A DNA stretch of 64,000 bases. Origin: Drosophila pseudoobscura (lineage: Eukaryota > Arthropoda > Insecta > Diptera > Drosophilidae). The notes below the pieces were generated by a model. The model worked only from the letters and a program-made list of their open reading frames with translations, searched no databases and had not been told where the DNA came from. The position numbers and the translations under genes are program-made. The stretch is from the NCBI RefSeq assembly GCF_009870125.1, contig NC_046682.1, positions 806,001 through 870,000 on the forward strand, in the 5' to 3' direction. Below, one piece after another: positions 1-12,841 of the stretch. Each line of letters begins with the position of its first letter. Positions within the stretch are counted from its first letter, which is position 1.

Positions 1-763
1 TACTACGAGAGAAAATGCGCAATGACTTGTGCGCAGAAGTTCAACGTAAAATTTCTCAGAGTATTTTAAAAGATACATTTTCTCTCGTTGTCCATAAGCA
101 TACAAGCATAATAAATATACAATTTAAATCCCTTTATCCTTTTATTTGTTTATTGTCACATTTAGAAGTAGATTTGGAAGGCAAGGTGCAAAGGTGAAAC
201 TTTTAGTTAAATATTTAAGGACGTATTTTTTTAAGCAAATAACCGGTTGCTAAAAATTCACTAAAAAAATATGTAAATATGTGTGTATACTTTTTTAACT
301 AATAAAAATAAAAGTCTATCCATAAGAGTAAAATCTTCGTTCGCTATTGAGAACTGTTGAGTAACTGTTGGTATCGGTATCGACGGCATTAACACTTGTT
401 GCACGATTTATTTTGTTTAGCTTATAGGGGTTGAAAATTATATCGACAGGATACCGATAGCGAAGTAGTGAAAGAACAATCTAATATTATATCTTATATT
501 TAGCAGAATGTAAAAAAAACCTTTAATGTAATAATAGTTATTATTATAGAAATGGCTCATACATACATACGTACTCAATCAAATGTACGTGCTCTGCGAT
601 GCATATTCTAAAACCACACAAAAGAAAAATCCAATTTAAAACAAAAACAGGTTTTATGGCTTAAATTGATTTTTACGCAAATCGATCGATTTCACTGTTT
701 AACAGCATGTTTCAGGTTCAAACCAAACATAGTTTTTCTGTTAGATTTGGGGCTAATATTTGT
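1..763. other. pan intron, no feature seen
   Basis: AT-rich intronic DNA downstream (in the gene's sense) of the exon at 4075-4224. No coding match on either strand. Short CATA-type microsatellite near 560. I looked for the pan HMG-box exon here and did not find it. Confidence 0.5.
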
Positions 764-912
764 GTATCCGATACTCAAAATGAGTATAAGGGTATATTAG
801 ATTTGTGGTGAAAATGGATGTGTGTAACGTCTAGAAGGAAACGTTTCCGACCCCATTAAGTATATGTATCCTTGATCAGCATCCATAGCCGAGTCGATTG
901 AGCCATGTCGGA
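764..912 (-). mobile_element. DINE-1/INE-1-like element, 3'-end fragment
   Basis: Begins with the hairpin ATACTCAAAATGAGTAT that marks the 3' end of this family, followed by the conserved block down to GCCGAGTCGATTGAGCC. It lacks the GTCY microsatellite and everything 5' of it. DINE-1 elements are non-autonomous Helentron-type rolling-circle transposons with no coding capacity. The same block recurs about a dozen times in the window. Confidence 0.75.
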
Positions 913-1389
913 AGCAAAGTTATGTCGTGTGTTACTTGATGCGTACCGCCAGTTTACAATACTTCATCGTTCGCCTAGACCCACGCGCCCTGATAAGGCA
1001 CGTCGTTTGAGATACCGGGCCAAACAGGATTCGTGTCTGCCGTGGAGGGCCATAGCGTTAACCAACTGAAACCCTATTGTGGATTGCAGTCGATTGCGGG
1101 GGAACGTGTCGGCCGTAGACTTGGTGGATTGCGTTTCTTATTGGATTGTACGAGACGCTTCATAAAAGTACTTTGAGGTAATTTTGATTGACACTCATCA
1201 TAGTGCGATTCGCCATGAACCTAAAATCAACTAGATATGCCACCATGTGCACAAGCATCGCGAACTTCGGGGTCTTACCTTTGCTGGTAAGAGCTCAAGA
1301 CAAGGCAAGGGTTATAGGTATTCCCAGACAACCGGCGGAGCTAGACGTGCTGCATGAAGCGCAAAAGCTGTGAACATATGCACAGGAAA
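913..1389. other. unexplained stretch, richer in GC than its surroundings
   Basis: From about 910 to 1140 the composition is clearly less AT-rich than the flanks, and one frame stays open for about 49 codons from an ATG at 904. It directly follows the DINE-1 hairpin fragment, so it may be a piece of another transposon, perhaps the upstream part of the BEL/Pao remnant. I recognise no family. Confidence 0.3.
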
Positions 1390-3740
1390 TGTTAAATTGT
1401 AGATTCGTTTTCGTCGAACGCGGAATAAAATACTAAGCTTTCAAGTTCAGAATTAATACTTTTTTAAGTCCTTTTTTTAATTTTAACTTTAAAAGTAGTT
1501 CTTAATAGATACATTAATTATGCGTCTTTTAAGCAAATCTAAGCATAAAGGTTAAGGTGCAGCCGATTAATAATTTTTTGGTTTGGTTCGAAGCGTAAAT
1601 AAAAAGTTAAATGTTGTTGTCTAGTATTATCAATTGTCGTGCTCATGTAAAATACGCTCTCAATGCAAAGACGCATACACATATGTTCTTCCTTCTTATT
1701 TGCTTGTGTCAGTAAAAGTTTTCATCGAACGCAGTGTAGAACGTAATTTTCCACGAGAGCGTAACATCGGTTTCGCATTACTAAAAATTGTTCCAGTCTG
1801 ACACCCAAATTTTAAAGTTTACGGCCACGGCCTTTAATCATAGAACTATCAAACATAAACATCTAACAACCGATAAAATATTCGTAGTAAACGTGGAATC
1901 AGAGTTGCAGAAAAAGCTCCTACATTCCAACATTTTGGTGACCACGACGTGATTTATCGTTTGTTAAAGTTCTTAAAGCATTTAGTTAAATCAATTTCGA
2001 AGGTTTAACGTGACATATGTCGAAAAAGTAGCGAAGCAAAAATCGCTGTCGTTGATCGTGGCAGTTCTAGTGCGCCGATATTCATTTTCGTCTTCTCTTT
2101 CGCCGTCTGCTTCAGCCTGCGCAATGCACTGTCGAGACCGTCTGCATAAAGTTCTAAGCGTGGTAAGTAAGTTTACTTCGCCTCCTCTTTGATTCAGACA
2201 GCTCGTGACCGGCCGCATAGAAGTCTCTCTCTTGCTCACATTTTTCATTTAAAAAGTGCCACAAAAGTGAACGTACAAACGTTTTGAGCTTGTCTGAGCT
2301 CGCTCGTGGCATAATCATATTTAAATGCGATCGAATTCCGCGCCAACAGTGTACAGTCGAAAACGAGGAAAAATAGTAGAAGGAGTGGATCATGTGCTAT
2401 GGATAAAGAAGTGATACAGTGACATTTGGCGCTGCTCCATCTGGTGAAAGTTTTAGTACGAACGCAGCCAGCATCCAATTTCCTGCAACTCGAATTTCCT
2501 AGTGAAAAGCTGCGCCAAATGGATGAATATGATCAGCGAGGACTATTGAGCTGAAATCTAATTTTACTGTGGCAGACACCAGTTTGGAGAAAGCGGATTT
2601 TGAGTTCATGTCCTGTGAAATACCTGGAAAATTCGACTCGTAGATAGGGCGCGTGAGTTGGGCAAACGTTCTCTACCCACGCATTGTTCCACGTAACAAA
2701 TGAATCCAAGTGAACCCTAGTCTTCCCACAGTTGCAGCTACCCAAGTTCAGCCGAGCCTATACAGAACTATCATTGATAGTGACGCTGAGCTGACTTCTG
2801 TCTGCATTTGCGGTCATGTTCGAGCAGAGCGACGTTGGATACCATCAGTTCGTTGGAAATGAGCCAGTCTAACTACAATACAGCATTAGATATTATCAAA
2901 AAATGATTAGCTAATTAACGTCTTATTGTACAGGAACACATTAGAATGATATTTGAGCTAGCACGTGGGGATGTATCGGCTGTCAAGGTGCGGGCGTTTA
3001 CGGACGCCGCCATTTTTAATCTTCAAGAGTTGGAAGCGCTGGAAACCAAAGAGGAAATTGCAGGCTGCATCCCACCGATCTTCCGTCCAGGGGGAAATTA
3101 TCTGTCTTTTTGGGACTAAGATGTCGTACCCATAAAAGCTTTCATCACTCTTTGCAAGATCAAAATGGAAAGGTTGGTAGGTCAAGAAAAACCGTGAGTA
3201 CGCGTCAAAGAGAATCGTTTGTAGCTGCGAACACTCTAGTTTCTTGTGTGTTGTGCGAGAACACAAACCATATAACTGCCAATTTTCAACGGTTCTTGTT
3301 ATGCGTAAATTGCATACGCAATGGTCAGCACGTGAAAGATTGTAATGAGGTCTCTGACGCACTTGCCAATCGAAGCACCACAGTCCTTTGCATTTCATTC
3401 GTTCAGAAGAGACATTCCAATTTGTTTTTCCAAATGAAGGTTTACAAGCACAAAAAAGTCACACGGCCATGGTTGCATTGTATCCCTCCTTGCCGCAAGC
3501 TCTTATATCGCACAGTCCGTCTGATGCTGTGCTTATAGTCACCGTCGTCGTTCTCGTCAAAAACAGCGCTGAAACTTTCATGCCATGTCGCGCCCTTTTA
3601 GACTTTAGGGGATGGAGTCATATGCGCAGACGCTATATTAATGAGAGGGCCAATGAGAGAGTTCATATATTCAGGATGTCTGTCCATTTGTCGAAGTGTT
3701 TATGTGTGTGTGTCCACTCTATAGTGAGCTATGGCTAAAT
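1390..3740 (+). mobile_element. decayed BEL/Pao LTR retrotransposon (LTR end, leader, gag, start of pol)
   Basis: Three signs agree. Near 1932-1955 the string TTTGGTGACCACGACGTGAT resembles the primer-binding-site junction that follows the 5' LTR in BEL/Pao elements, so the LTR would lie to its left. At 3230-3420 a translated cysteine-rich segment resembles the BEL/Pao Gag zinc knuckles. At 3530-3610 a segment reading VVLVKNSAETFMPCRALLD resembles the start of the BEL/Pao aspartic protease. Reading frames are broken repeatedly, and no reverse transcriptase or 3' LTR was found. It sits in a pan intron. The left boundary is a guess. Confidence 0.55.
3110..3640 (+). pseudogene. BEL/Pao Gag zinc-knuckle and protease remnant
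   Basis: Two overlapping frames (3110-3538 and 3388-3738) must be combined to follow the protein, so at least one frameshift is present. The first carries CVLC...CVNCIRNGQHVKDC, a degraded pair of zinc knuckles. The second carries NSAETFMPCRALLD, where the catalytic aspartate of the retropepsin LLD(C/S)GS motif is kept but the following residues are lost. Non-functional relic. Confidence 0.55.
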
Positions 3741-4074
3741 TAAAGATGGCGTCTGTAAATCGCCCACCCAGAAAAAATGTCAATGGCGTGTTAGAAGCAT
3801 TGACGTACAAATACAAATACAGGACAAACTCTTAAAAACATTGAACACAGTAAACGTACTATTTCGGCTTGCATAAAAATATAAATATTTGAAAGGTCAG
3901 CGACAACATTTTACGCTCAAACTTCAGTGCTTGATGTACATGTACATACAATATGACTACAAATTATATGTATAGATGTATTAATAGATAATATGTGTGT
4001 ACATATATACATGAAAGAATTGTACTTTTAAACTTTTTTAATAGTATATCACAATTGGTTAATTTATGTCTTAC
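3741..4074. other. pan intron, nothing recognised
   Basis: AT-rich sequence with TACATA-type microsatellite runs at about 3940-4010. It ends at the splice donor of the next pan exon (minus strand). Confidence 0.5.
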
Positions 4075-4224
4075 CTTGGATATCGATTATTCGTTGTTGG
4101 GTCCTGAGAACCACAGTCTTGTTTAGAACTGGCCCCCACAATAGCAGGATGGGAATTTAAAACATGGTGGGATGCAGCGTGTACTGAAGGCAGCAGGCTC
4201 GGTGAGAATCGGAATGGAAAATCG
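4075..4224 (-). CDS. pan: Pangolin coding exon ([11 protein letters not shown]... to ...NNRYP)
   Basis: The minus strand encodes [21 protein letters not shown] and continues to [16 protein letters not shown], which fits the region of Drosophila Pangolin ahead of the HMG box. The acceptor is TTTTAG before 4224 and the donor is GTAAGA after 4075. The 150-nt exon enters with one base that completes a serine begun by the exon at 4288 and leaves with two bases (AG of an arginine). This is the last pan exon in the window; the next one, leading into the HMG domain, is off the left edge. Confidence 0.9.
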
Positions 4225-4287
4225 CTAAAATATTATTATTAAGCATTACTTCTTTTGAAAATTTTGAATTCTAATGCTTTATTTCAC

Positions 4288-4368
4288 CTTGAAAGCGTAG
4301 TGTTAATTGGTATTGATGTGGGATACGGGGTTCTAAAACTGGACGCTGTGTACACAGATGGCGTGTGC
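4288..4368 (-). CDS. pan: Pangolin coding exon ([16 protein letters not shown]...)
   Basis: Encodes [20 protein letters not shown] followed by INTTLS. The acceptor is TTTTTACAG before 4368 and the donor GTGAAA after 4288. The first G completes the tryptophan codon (TG|G) started by the exon at 4632-4719, and the final AG is completed to serine by the next exon, so the reading phase is kept on both sides. Only 63 bp separate it from the next exon, which is unusually compact for this inflated gene. Confidence 0.9.
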
Positions 4369-4631
4369 CTGTAAAAATAAATATAATATAATAAGAAATT
4401 ATCAATCGAGAGCTGCAGTAAACATATGTATATACTTATACATATACTGGGTTATTTAAAAATTTTTTGTTTTTAATTTGATAAAGTTTTCATTATATCG
4501 GATAATAGAGTTTATACATATGTATCTGATGCACATATTTACATTTATATGTATAACTGTTTTTTCAGAAACAATTTTTTGCATAGATGGTGCTATGAAA
4601 GGAGCAAAGAGAAATCATGTAAAATACATAC

Positions 4632-4719
4632 CAGGAAGCAACCTGAGTCATATCAGGACTTAGCATTGGGTAAGGGTATTGACCTGCTGCAAACGGATAT
4701 AAAGCGGGGCGTGTTAACC
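4632..4719 (-). CDS. pan: Pangolin coding exon ([19 protein letters not shown]...)
   Basis: Encodes [19 protein letters not shown] and on through [10 protein letters not shown], a highly conserved piece of Drosophila TCF. The acceptor CTTACAG lies before 4719 and the donor GTATGT after 4632. The exon begins with GG, which completes the glycine left after ATGG at the end of the exon at 12283-12394. It ends in phase 2 inside the tryptophan codon. Confidence 0.93.
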
Positions 4720-5445
4720 CTGTAAGTAAGAAAATGTCGCGAGAATAAGTACTATGTAAAATTTTAAACCAATCACTAAAAAATAGTAAAAATAACATTT
4801 TAGATCAAATATGGATAATTCCGCTGTAAGCAAACGCACCTAGGTTTTTTAGTCGATTCGATAGAATTTTCTTAGCTATGTTTAGTACAAATGATGTGGC
4901 TGGCTACAAATGATTGGTGTTTTTTAAATTGAACTAGGTACCGGTCATGGTTACCCCGTGTTATTTTTTTTTTACTTTATCACCTCACATTCTCCCATAA
5001 ATCACTTCATATTTACTATGTGTACATAGGAACAACTTTAAGGAAAAACTTTAATCAAGAATCATCTTCCTTATAGGAGAGAATAGTAACTTAAAACATG
5101 ACTATACTATGTACTATACCGAAAAATAACAAAAAAGTGATATTTTGCTTATTTTAATAGATTTTCAAGATCAAAGTTAATGAAATTGTATGCCCATTGG
5201 TTAAATTAGCTGAGTTTCAATCAATTTAGAAAATAATATCGGGAAACAAGATTATAGAAATGTATTGTTATACATATGTATATGTATACATAAATATATA
5301 TATATATATACATCGGAACCCGACAATCTTAAACACAGTTTTTCATTGATAAAAATGTTCAAATGTATTATATTAAGCTATTAACAATATCTAAAAAAAA
5401 GTATGATAAGTGGGTTTATTGTGAAATGAAAATTAATTATCCCCA
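4720..5445. other. pan intron, AT-rich, no gene
   Basis: Start of the long intron between the exons at 4.7 and 12.3 kb. Apart from a TATA/TACATA microsatellite at about 5270-5320 I see nothing. The rest of this intron holds two Tc1-like elements. Confidence 0.5.
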
Positions 5446-6889
5446 AACAGACGGTGGCATAAGTATTTTGACATTTTATAAAATGTAAAAAAAAACAAAA
5501 ACGAATGGAACGAACTAACTTTATATGATGAATCAGCAAAATATATATCCTCCCTTTGCCTCTATCACCTTCTGCAGACGTCTCGGAACTGACTCTACTA
5601 AGCTGTGGATATAAGCTAGCAGAATTTCTCTCCAGAGTGATTTCACCTCTCAGATTATATTCTCACGGTTCCTTGTCAAATTTGGAGTCCGGTTTCTTTT
5701 TATATAAGACCAGAGATTCTCGATAATGCTTAAGTCTGGGCTCTGGGGCGGCTAGTCCAAAGTATTAACCCCAATGTTCTTCAAGAATTGGGTAACGACT
5801 TCAGCTTTATGACACGGGGCGTTGTCCTGTTTAAAGGTAAAGGACACCCCAATAAAATAATCTCCAGAGGAGAAAGCGTGATTGTTTAGCTTCCAAATAT
5901 TTGTCTTTATTCATGCTACCATCAACAGGAACTAAATTTCGCGAGCCGTTGTAGGCGACGCATCCATAAAACATTATGGTCCCACCTCCATGGATCGCTC
6001 TTACACATATAGGTGCCACTTTTTTGCGACGTTCTTTTAGGTTTCTTACGGAAACTATTTTTTTTTTGAAAAGCACTTGCATCGCTCCATAAAAATTTTT
6101 TTTTAAAATTAAAATTATTTGCCGATTAATTTTTTGGCAAACTCAAGGCGCTTTAAATTATTGCGCTGTGTTATTTGCACTATAGCTCTGGTAATATATG
6201 TTAAAAAATCAGTTTCCTTAAGACCTCTACGTATTGTCCGTTCGCTGACATCAAAATTTCCTGTTTCCTTCAAGTCATTTTCAACCGATCGAGGAGTTTT
6301 CAAGACATCCTGCTTAAATTGCCGTAAACTAAACGTGTCTACCTTGACAGTTGTCTTTCGTGGTTTGCCACAACGTGTAGCGTTTTAAGCAGTGTTGGTT
6401 TTTTTAAATTTGTTTTTTTTTTTTAGCAGTTTGTCTGACGTGAAATATACTATAATCTACTGATATTTTGCACTGAAATACCAGAGTTGAACTTCACTAT
6501 TATTTCATTTTTAAGAGATTCACTGAATTCCTTTCGGTTACTCATATTTCACAAATTATTGAACGAAAACAATTTTTATCAGCATTTACAATCTCTAAAC
6601 TGAGATAATCCGAAATAATGGTTTCGCTTTCTATCAACAGCAGATCAATGCAAATTAATTGAAGTTCTGACAAAATACTTTTGTCCAGCCAAGATCAGAT
6701 TACGAATGAGAATAAGAAGCATATTAACAAAACGCAAAATGCAACTACGAAGATAATTTGCAATATACTTTATGCATTCATGTAGTTAGCGGTAAATCAG
6801 ATAAGAGAGCTGTAACACGTAGCAATTCGTCAAAATTCAACGCTAAACGTTGCGTAGAGCTTTGTCAAAATACTTATGCCGACGTGTGT
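5446..6889 (-). mobile_element. Tc1/mariner-type DNA transposon, inactive
   Basis: Inverted ends: GGCATAAGTATTTTGACA at 5456-5473 on the left, and its reverse complement TGTCAAAATACTTATGCC at 6863-6880 on the right, with further imperfect pairing outside. A third related motif, TGACAAAATACTTTTGTC, lies inside near 6669, which recalls the repeated transposase-binding sites of Paris/S-type Tc1 elements. The interior carries a broken minus-strand transposase. The length of about 1.44 kb is normal for the family, so decay is mostly by point mutation. It lies within a pan intron. Confidence 0.75.
5560..6550 (-). pseudogene. Tc1-like transposase, degenerate
   Basis: Minus-strand fragments in several frames. 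Near 6550-6450 an N-terminal helix-turn-helix region starts MSNRKEFSESLKNEIIVKF. At 6303-6115 comes a middle part (SERTIRRGLKETDF... QRNNLKRLEFAKK). At 6082-5880 comes the core region (GGGTIMFYGCVAYNGSRNLV and DGSMNKDKYL), the usual Tc1 'VMVWGCFS' block before the second catalytic aspartate. Stops and frameshifts separate them, so no active enzyme can be made. Confidence 0.7.
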
Positions 6890-9800
6890 ATGTCTCTACA
6901 GGTACTGTATTAAGTGAGAAGAGATAATTTTTTCCCAGGTCGTATAAATAATACCAATCTTCCATCGGATATTTGTTTGGCAACATTCGATATTTTGGAA
7001 CCTACATTACACCCGATTGTGATTGACGATTATTTTTTATAATTTTACTGTTACAGCCGTTGAGTTTAGTGAGTTTGCCGTTGCCATGCCAAGAGGCACA
7101 TATGTATGTACATACGTACATAGGAAACCTGTCATGAAAAAAATATGGTACACTGGTTCCACCTCGTTTTAAATTGTGTACCTTGAATTTTTTTTTTGCT
7201 ATGAATTCCGTTGGCGAATAAAAGAATAAATTAATAAATATTTAAAATTTTTATCAGCATCCTTTTGAAACCTGGACAGATAATTGAAGCAAATAATATC
7301 CCCCTCCAAATTCTTCGACCTTGATGACACGTAATTTTTTTTAAACCATTGTAATTTTTCTGTGACTGTTGTATAAGTTGCTCTGGCAGTAATAGCAAAC
7401 AACATAATTTTTATCAGTGATATTAATTTATAATCAAAAATACAAAATACAATCTTAATAAAAAATAAATTAAAAAAAAATCAGATCCTAGCGAAGCGAT
7501 CGAAAAATATACATACATGAAGTAATAAAATTCATAATAAAATTAGTGCAAAGTGGGTGGGTTCATTCAATTACACTACTCAGCCCGACATTTCCGCTGT
7601 GAACTAAACCGACTTTTTATATTTTTTTATGGTTACATTTTAAGTTTTTTTTTTCAATTTGTCAAAAAAAACTTTGGTTTAGTAATAGCGAAAAAAAAGT
7701 TAAATTGTATTGAGTAGTGATGTTGCTAAACAGTAATCATATTCTGGTTGAAGACTAATATTATTTTAGGATCTGAAAGCAGACTTAAAATCTCTAAATT
7801 TTTGAGATAAGTGGATTGAAACTAAAAAAATGCATAGAAAAACCATAAACCAAAAACAATGGTTTTATATTATTTTATAATCAGATTGGTATAAATTTTA
7901 GACTTGACAAGTCAGTCATATTAAGATAAAATCTACAAAAATCTACCAAAAATTGTAAACATACGAAATATTAAAGGATATGGTCTGCTGTTTTGCGAAA
8001 ACAACATAATAAACATGCCAAAAACTCTTCCCCTTTATCTTTTTAAAAAGCAATTTATGTCCGTTTATTGTAAAGACTAATTTTTTTTAGCGATTTAAAA
8101 TTTGACCAACAATTCGTTGTTGCGCCAGTGAAAACTTATGTTTACTTTGCTCTATAAATATAAATATATTAAAAGTAAACAAAAACTATTGATAAGGTCC
8201 ATAATGTATTCTTAATCGAATAGATGAATGTATTTCGGAATTCGAAAATTGAAGTAATATAACCTATATATATTAGTAGATTTGCCGTTTCACCCACTGT
8301 GGGCTTAGTGGTTATGCACTTGCATTAAAATGTGTAAAAACTTACTAAATGCATCGTAACATACCTACAAGTATGTAGTGTTTATAAGTGTCATAAACGA
8401 AAAATATTTCCTTAATCAAACTTTTAATATTTGTTGATAAACTTTTTTAATTTAAAAAAAATTATGCACACATAATTCTTTCCATGACATTTGACTATCT
8501 TCAAAATGTTTTCGCGTTACGGAAAGAATATACAATTAAATGGCACTATTACAAAAATTTCATGGTCAGATTTGAAAGGTTCTCATTCGTTTCAATTGAT
8601 TGCCCGCAACAATGTCATTTATGTACATTGTATGTACATATGTATGTATACATACATATATGTATATGTAAGGGCGGGAAATGCATTTGCTCGCTTGTCG
8701 GCAGTAAAGTAGATGTGTAAATATAGGATTATTTAGCATTTTCATTTATACTTTCAAGCCCTTTTTTAATTGAAAATTTGTTGTCCTCTATATTTTATGT
8801 CCCGCTGATGACATTCTTCTTGTGGCCCTTACATTTTATGCCATTGTTGTCATTTTCAAGTTTTTATTGTTATACGATGCGGCAGCATAACAAACTTCCA
8901 GAAGGGTGGCGGGACCGGGTACGGTCGCTACAATCACCCGCGGGCGGTAACGTGTGCCAGAAGGGACGAGGCATGCCTTTCCAGAATTGAATTGAACTAG
9001 CGACAAAAAGATGTCATTATTATGTGGTTGTGCAACATGTTTTTATTCATTAGGTCCTCTCTGCCAGATATTCCATCCCATCGCATCTGATCCCGTTCAA
9101 TGGGTTGGCTCATATGATATTAAGAATATCTTCCCCCGGCTATTTGTAATCGTCTGTTGCGCAACCCTTAAACACGGTACGATTGCTCTGTGAACTATCA
9201 ATTTCAATTTGAAATAAGGGTAGAACACATTAAACGATGAGAAGTATTAGCGTTGTCCCATAGCGACTACTATTGTGACATCATTAGGTGCATTGGACGT
9301 ACTACAAAGTACGACAAATAAAAAACAACAAAAATCTCCGCATAGTATTGCACATACATTTGCATAAATCAAGAGCTCTTTACATATGTATGTATGTGTG
9401 TATTTATGCATATCTGTATCCGTATGTATGTATACATATTTTGTGCACTAGGAGATAAGGTCGATGTTCGTTCATGAGACGAGGGAAAGTATTTTCGATC
9501 TCATCAAATTACCAATGATCTAATCTCCGATGTGCCTACTTAGGTTTGGCATATCATTACTGGGAGATCTAGAGAGCCATGCGCCGACAGCGATTGCAAA
9601 CGTGACAAACCACCCGGTTTAAACTTTGAGTTTGAGTGTTGTACCAACCTAGGACGACGGGGGTTGTTTCTAGCCAAAGCCAACCCAACACTGCACTGCA
9701 GGTCATGAACGACGTTCTTTTAACCACACCGCGCAGAGGGCGGTCCTCTTTATATCCTTGAAAAGGAAAACGCCCCTCTTCATGTTTTACTAATAGTTCA

Positions 9801-11128
9801 GCAATTAGTCGTTTATACAACATTGAAACTGAAGTTAGTCGAAATATAATTGTACTTTGGTTTTTAAATTTAAATTTAAAGTTACCCATTTCACGAGCAT
9901 TTGTACATATTAACGCCCAATTTCAAACAGGTAAAAAGGTAAAAATTACACTTCGGTAGGTGAGCTAGATCTCATAATATCAAATATATGTACGGTATAT
10001 ATGTCATGTGTCATGACTAAATACCGACTTGGCTGGGCTTAAAATATGTATTTATTAAATGTGGCCGAAGACCCTTTCTTTCCAATCCTGTCTGCATGCC
10101 TAATCTTAGTACTACATAAATGCATGTATGTATGTACATATGTATAGCTATACTTCAAGGATTATTTAAAGATTCATTTCATATTTGAAAATTAAGAATA
10201 CAAATAATAATATTCACTCGAATTCATAATAATACAGAGCGAAATAAAATGCACAGATTACTGTACCCAGACCCAGTCCTAGTCGTAACCGCATATCACC
10301 CCTGCAGCTTTCCTTTCTCCTAGCTGCTTGGAATTTTATTGTGTTATTCAATTATTAGTACGCAGCCTTTGTAAACGTTCATAAAACCGTGTAATCCATT
10401 GGACCTCTTAAGTGCATGCCTTTTATTTACGCCGCTGGTACCCAGATCAGCAGCCCGTGCTCGATTTCAACCCACCACGAATCCTATAGAAAACAAGCAA
10501 ACAACGAGGGAAATTTGGCAGAATGGATGGATCAATGCCATATTATAGCATGTATACAAATAAAATCGCATCATGTGCAATTATTATTTCATAATTTGTT
10601 TGAATTTCGTCTTTGAGGTCGAGGGTGAGAAAGTCAATAGCTCGCGGTTGGGTTACCCGTACCGAACGAGAGAATGTAAGGGTGTACAAGCAGTATAGCC
10701 AACCCACAACGATAGTACTTACATATATCAATAGTAAATTATTGTTCTCACATCTTGTTCATATGTATGTACAGTGTACACTCATACAAACATATGTACA
10801 ACATCCGATATTGAGTCATCGGTTAATATACATGTAAATTTACATGCGCATTAATAGTATGTATAATGTATGTATCTACATATGTATGTATGTTGCATGC
10901 ATATGATATTGCTAAGATCAAGCTGCCCATTAAACATTCGATTTTTAATTTTCTGTTGCTGCCGGACTGATGATTTTACTATACGTTGGCAGAACTTAAA
11001 CTTGAATTCAATGTGAATCAAGTTATTTAAACGATAAGGAAATAAATCATAAAACAAGATCTGAACGCTATGAACAATATGACATATTTTTGCTTCTCTA
11101 TGATCTAAACATGAACAAAAAAACACAA
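6890..11128. other. pan intron filler with microsatellites, no gene found
   Basis: Low-complexity AT-rich DNA with many TACATATGTATG-type runs (for example 7095-7120, 8625-8670, 9385-9440, 10125-10150 and 10760-10800). Two less AT-rich patches, 8880-8990 and 9580-9800, have no recognisable coding content. A stretch at about 7290-7490 resembles 62235-62365. No splice-supported exon was recognised. Confidence 0.4.
7290..7490. repeat. dispersed repeat, copy 1 (partner near 62.3 kb)
   Basis: The block around GTAATAGCAAACAACATAAT with its AT-rich tail aligns by eye with 62255-62365 (GTAACAGCAAGCAACATAAT and similar flanks). The family is unknown and no coding potential is seen. Confidence 0.4.
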
Positions 11129-11678
11129 ACGGTGGCGCCGAAAAAAATAGCACCACTAGGTACGAACGACTTTATTCTTTCAAAACATGACCACTGTCCA
11201 ACATTTGCTGCACTTTACTGCAATAACGGTTCTTATTACTTTAGGCAATTTTGCGAAGAAGATCGAAATGGAGCACCAACAAAAACAGCACTAGTAACGG
11301 TTTTATGTGAAGGCTCATAATTTTCTGCGTTTTTTGATATTTTCAGTTCTTGATTGAATTAATAATCGGTGGCCCACGTCGATTGTTACAAGAAAGTTAA
11401 AAAATGTAAGTAGTAATGTGTCTTGAAAAGTAGGTCAGTAGGCAGGACCTATGCTAAGGTGGTTTAAATTGTCGGTTCTTAAAAGTATGCGTTAAAAGTA
11501 TGTTTCCAAGAAGAAACACGTGGAAGAACGGTTTTGATATCAGTACTGTGGGATACGATAAAGTTTACGTTAAAGTTTATATATTAGTCTTAAAAACGTT
11601 CATTAGAAGCATTGCTTAAAAAAAAACCTTCAATAGAGACACATTAGCCCCCTGGTGCTATTTTTTTCGGCGCAGCTA
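11129..11678. mobile_element. internally deleted Tc1-like element (family with GGCGCCGAAAAAAATAGCACC ends)
   Basis: The left end GGTGGCGCCGAAAAAAATAG at 11131 and the right end CTATTTTTTTCGGCGCAGCT at about 11658-11677 are inverted copies. Both ends and their inner flanks match the longer copy at 12842-14490, but the transposase region is missing, leaving 550 bp. It is a non-autonomous derivative that would need the longer copy's enzyme to move. Confidence 0.75.
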
Positions 11679-12282
11679 TATGTATCGCTAATGGTAGTGC
11701 GTAACCAAAAATATATTTAAGAAGACTGCATTTTAACAAAATCGGTGTCTTCGCGATAGTTTTGAAGGAATGTTTTAGCTAAATGAGTATAGCTGTGTTA
11801 ATATACATAAGGTTGTCGCATCTCAAAACTTTCAAAACGATTTAGGTGACACTTCCAACACACTTGAAATCTACTATTCATTGAAATGGTATGACGAACT
11901 TGATTTAAAACCCATTTTAGTTGTTCTACGTGTTTTTTGAGGTTTAATATTTATTTTTTTATCAATAATTACTGAACTATTTGCCAAAACTCCGATCGGT
12001 TTATGGATTTGCAGTTTCTAAACTGCATTTCACAATCCCCCATATGATTTCGATGAGAAAAAGATCCAGTGACTGAGCTAGGCAATGCAAAACGTCAATC
12101 TTTTCGGAGTCAGCCCAATCGCATCGGACATTATTGAGTGTTTCTAATGATCTGAAACACTTCTGAGAGATATTTTTTAGCTGGAATATGAATAGAATGT
12201 ATTTTCATTTTTGTCCAATACGCCAACGGTGGAGTAGGAACTAGTAGTTCAGATAACCTCGGGCTCATCAGGTATGTCTTAC
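11679..12282. other. pan intron segment, nothing recognised
   Basis: AT-rich DNA between the short Tc1-like element and the splice donor of the pan exon at 12283. No coding match. Confidence 0.45.
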
Positions 12283-12394
12283 CCATAGCCTTGGGATCCA
12301 ATTGATATGGAGGAATACCACAATGCGCAGGAGGTGGTGTTGTCAGAGGGTCAGCATTATGGCAGAAAAACGGAGGGAGTCCCATTTTGTTGGC
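12283..12394 (-). CDS. pan: Pangolin coding exon ([17 protein letters not shown]...)
   Basis: Encodes [19 protein letters not shown] and on through [19 protein letters not shown], which matches the TCF region following the beta-catenin-binding domain. The acceptor TTTCAG lies before 12394 and the donor GTAAGA after 12283. It enters in phase 0, directly following PVTM from the exon at 22744-22841, and leaves in phase 1, matching the GG that opens the exon at 4632-4719. Confidence 0.93.
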
Positions 12395-12604
12395 CTGAAA
12401 ATATAAGATAGAATATAATATTTGATTAACTAACTAACAAATTTAAAGATTAAATAAATAATATACTTATTGCTTCACATCACATTGTATATACAAAAAA
12501 TATATAAATTTTTGTAAAATTTGTTAACTTTATAGGAGATCATGGATACCGAAAACAAGTAACTAATTCTCTGAAATCTAATTATGTACATATACCGTTC
12601 ATAA

Positions 12605-12712
12605 CGAAATTAAGCATCATGGAAAGATTGGGCAGTGCGCTTACTGATTGGGTTATTGGCTGTAAAATTCCATTGATCTGCAGCAGATTGAAGCTTTAGA
12701 AAAATATATATA
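12605..12712. repeat. short dispersed repeat, copy 1 (partner at about 16.9 kb)
   Basis: GGGCAGTGCGCTTACTGATT through AAAATTCCATTGATCTGCAG and the following 30 bases align with 16827-16905. The function is unknown; it is probably a transposon relic in the pan intron. Confidence 0.5.
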
Positions 12713-12841
12713 TTTTTTTTTAATTATTTAAGATCTGCAAAATTAAGATCTGCAAAATTTTGAGCCCAGACTATAGGGTATGCATACATATGTACACATA
12801 TACATACTATACATCTATATATGCATATATATATGTATATA